A DNA stretch of 64,000 nt from Agaribacillus sp965228415. GTDB taxonomy: Bacteria; Bacteroidota; Bacteroidia; Cytophagales; Cyclobacteriaceae. Location: contig OZ245814.1 in the NCBI GenBank assembly GCA_965228415.1, forward strand, positions 3,596,001 to 3,660,000. The letters are read 5' to 3'. The notes under the pieces are model-generated. The model was given only the letters and a program-made list of their open reading frames with translations, did no database searches and had not been told where the DNA came from. A program made the translations under genes and the position numbers. The number at the start of each line of letters is the position of its first letter. The stretch's first letter is position 1. Shown here piece by piece: positions 62,842-64,000 of the stretch.

Positions 62842-64000
62842 TTAGAAAATATCGTTTTCTTCAAATACCTCCAGTGAGTCCTGGAGAATATTCAAACTAT
62901 CCGCGGGATTGGAAGTCAAGCCCTTGTATTTATTGCAATCCAGTTCTACAGGCAATCTCTTAGCAGGTCTTTTGAATGGCCCTTTTTCATAGCCTAGTTC
63001 CTCGTCAGCATAAACCTTGGTCATAAAATTTCTGTAAATGGGCAGGGCGGTTCTGCCTCCTTGTCCGTCAGCCCAATTTCTAAAATGGATGCTCTGGTTT
63101 GAGGCACCAACCCAGGCTCCGGCCACCAGGTCCCTGGTAACTCCCATAAACCATCCATCAGATGCATTTTGGGTGGTTCCTGTTTTAGCACCAATTTCAT
63201 TATCATAGATCAGGTCGCGCCCCAGGCCCATACCTGTGCCTCCTTCCACCTGTGTTCCTCCCTGCAACATATGTAGCATTACATAAGCATTTTCTTCGCT
63301 GAGCGCCTGTACAGTAGTAGGGGTTGGATCGTAAAGAACATTGCCGTTTTTATCCTCTATCCTGGTAATAAAAATAGGTTCGGTCCAAATACCCTCATTC
63401 GCAAAAGTGCTGTAGGCGCCTACCATTTCATAGACTGACACCGGGCTTACACCAAGGCACAAGGCAGGAACCGGATCCAACGGGCTTTTTATACCCATAG
63501 CCTTTGCCTTTTGTACTACATTTTCAGGCTTGACACGCCTCATAAGGAAGGCCGTAATTTGATTGATGGATCTGGCCAGGGCTTCGCGTATCGTCATAAT
63601 TTGCCCGTCGTACTCATGGGTTGAGTTTTTGGGTGTATAGGTCGGAGGGTCCTGCCCCGGCAAGGAAAAAGTAACAGGTACATTGTGTACTTCCATACAA
63701 GGGGAATACCCATATTCAATGGCAGTAGCATAAACGAAGGGTTTAAACGTTGAACCCGGCTGCCGCCTACCCTGCTTGACATGATCCCACTTGAAATGTT
63801 TGTGATTAATACCGCCAACCCAGGCTTTAATATATCCCGAGTGGGGGTCCATGGCCATAAATCCTGTTTGCAAAAATCGTTTGTAATGCTTTAATGAATC
63901 GATGGAACTCATGACCGTATCGATTTCCTTCTCCCACGTAAAGATCTTCATAGGCCTTTTCAGGTTCATCATGATATCGACTGAGTCAGCTCCCCTGCCA
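62842..64000 (-). CDS. Penicillin-binding protein 1A, C-terminal part (truncated by window edge)
   Basis: The open frame continues to the window end (GRGADSVDI precedes the first methionine at 63972), so the gene's 5' part lies outside. The visible part is the transpeptidase domain of a class A PBP: S-x-x-K in GSTFKPFVYA, S-x-N in SINQITAFL, K-T-G in GAKTGTTQNASDGWFMG. The missing N-terminal half would hold the glycosyltransferase. It builds and cross-links peptidoglycan. The downstream region holds no obvious terminator. Confidence 0.93.
   Translation of the reverse strand, partial: GRGADSVDIMMNLKRPMKIFTWEKEIDTVMSSIDSLKHYKRFLQTGFMAMDPHSGYIKAWVGGINHKHFKWDHVKQGRRQPGSTFKPFVYATAIEYGYSPCMEVHNVPVTFSLPGQDPPTYTPKNSTHEYDGQIMTIREALARSINQITAFLMRRVKPENVVQKAKAMGIKSPLDPVPALCLGVSPVSVYEMVGAYSTFANEGIWTEPIFITRIEDKNGNVLYDPTPTTVQALSEENAYVMLHMLQGGTQVEGGTGMGLGRDLIYDNEIGAKTGTTQNASDGWFMGVTRDLVAGAWVGASNQSIHFRNWADGQGGRTALPIYRNFMTKVYADEELGYEKGPFKRPAKRLPVELDCNKYKGLTSNPADSLNILQDSLEVFEENDIF

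Overview
The window reads as chromosomal DNA from a member of the Bacteroidota, most likely a Cytophagales-type marine or soil bacterium. Supporting signs are promoters of the TTG-N19-TAnnTTTG type (clear before rplU and before the ilvA leader), FecI/FecR-type sigma and anti-sigma genes, CarboxypepD_reg and TonB C-terminal domains fused to regulators, DUF4266/DUF3570/DUF4286/DUF2461 genes, a class Ia nrdBA pair with eukaryote-like sequence, and a carotenoid cluster. AT content is moderate to high and gene spacing is short. I found no tRNA, rRNA, CRISPR array or recognisable insertion sequence.

Layout. 1-2.7 kb: the 5' end of a Crp/Fnr-type regulator gene, three GNAT acetyltransferases and a VOC protein. 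2.9-6.3 kb: ribonucleotide reductase nrdB-nrdA. 6.8-7.4 kb: rplU-rpmA. 7.4-16.1 kb: a long minus-strand run, read in transcription order as UbiA-type prenyltransferase, purN, purH, mreB, mreC, mreD, mrdA, rodA. 16.3-21.7 kb: CDGSH protein, DUF2520 protein, a small unknown, then crtZ, ispH, crtB and crtI. 22-31 kb: DUF4286, GNAT, prolyl oligopeptidase, serS, rho, GNAT and a lysine/alanine dehydrogenase-family enzyme. 30.7-34.8 kb: an OmpR/histidine-kinase pair and an ECF sigma factor coupled to a membrane/beta-barrel fusion. 34.9-37.9 kb: a four-gene thioredoxin-ApbE-DUF4266-DUF3570 cassette. 37.9-42.1 kb: small house-cleaning genes and a helical protein of a family I cannot name. 42.1-48.7 kb: a gene-poor regulatory/accessory stretch. 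48.7-54 kb: a von Willebrand surface protein divergent from a sigma/anti-sigma pair. 54-58 kb: ilvA with its leader, and a BlaR1/BlaI-like pair. 58-64 kb: glycosyltransferase, nucleotide cyclase with TPRs, uvrC and the C-terminal part of a class A penicillin-binding protein.

The most unusual content is non-coding. (1) The ilvA message has two successive leader peptides, MLAVVIISNE and MKRLNNIIITVILPVIIMMQ, each followed by an intrinsic terminator hairpin: a tandem attenuator. (2) Four same-orientation copies of a roughly 90-nt hairpin element lie at 44.06-45.28 kb; their stems show compensatory base changes and end in T-rich tails, which points to a structured RNA family I do not recognise. 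(3) Three CTAAwwwyTTAG-type palindromes spaced exactly 20 bp apart precede the blaI-like gene. (4) Two further strongly structured intergenic segments lie at 43.24-43.30 kb and 48.42-48.48 kb.

How the genes work together: nrdBA, purN/purH and uvrC serve nucleotide supply and DNA repair. The mre/mrd/rod block and the class A PBP build the cell wall. UbiA, ispH and the crt genes share isoprenoid precursors and would make membrane lipids or carotenoids. Several ECF sigma/anti-sigma and two-component systems link envelope sensing to transcription.
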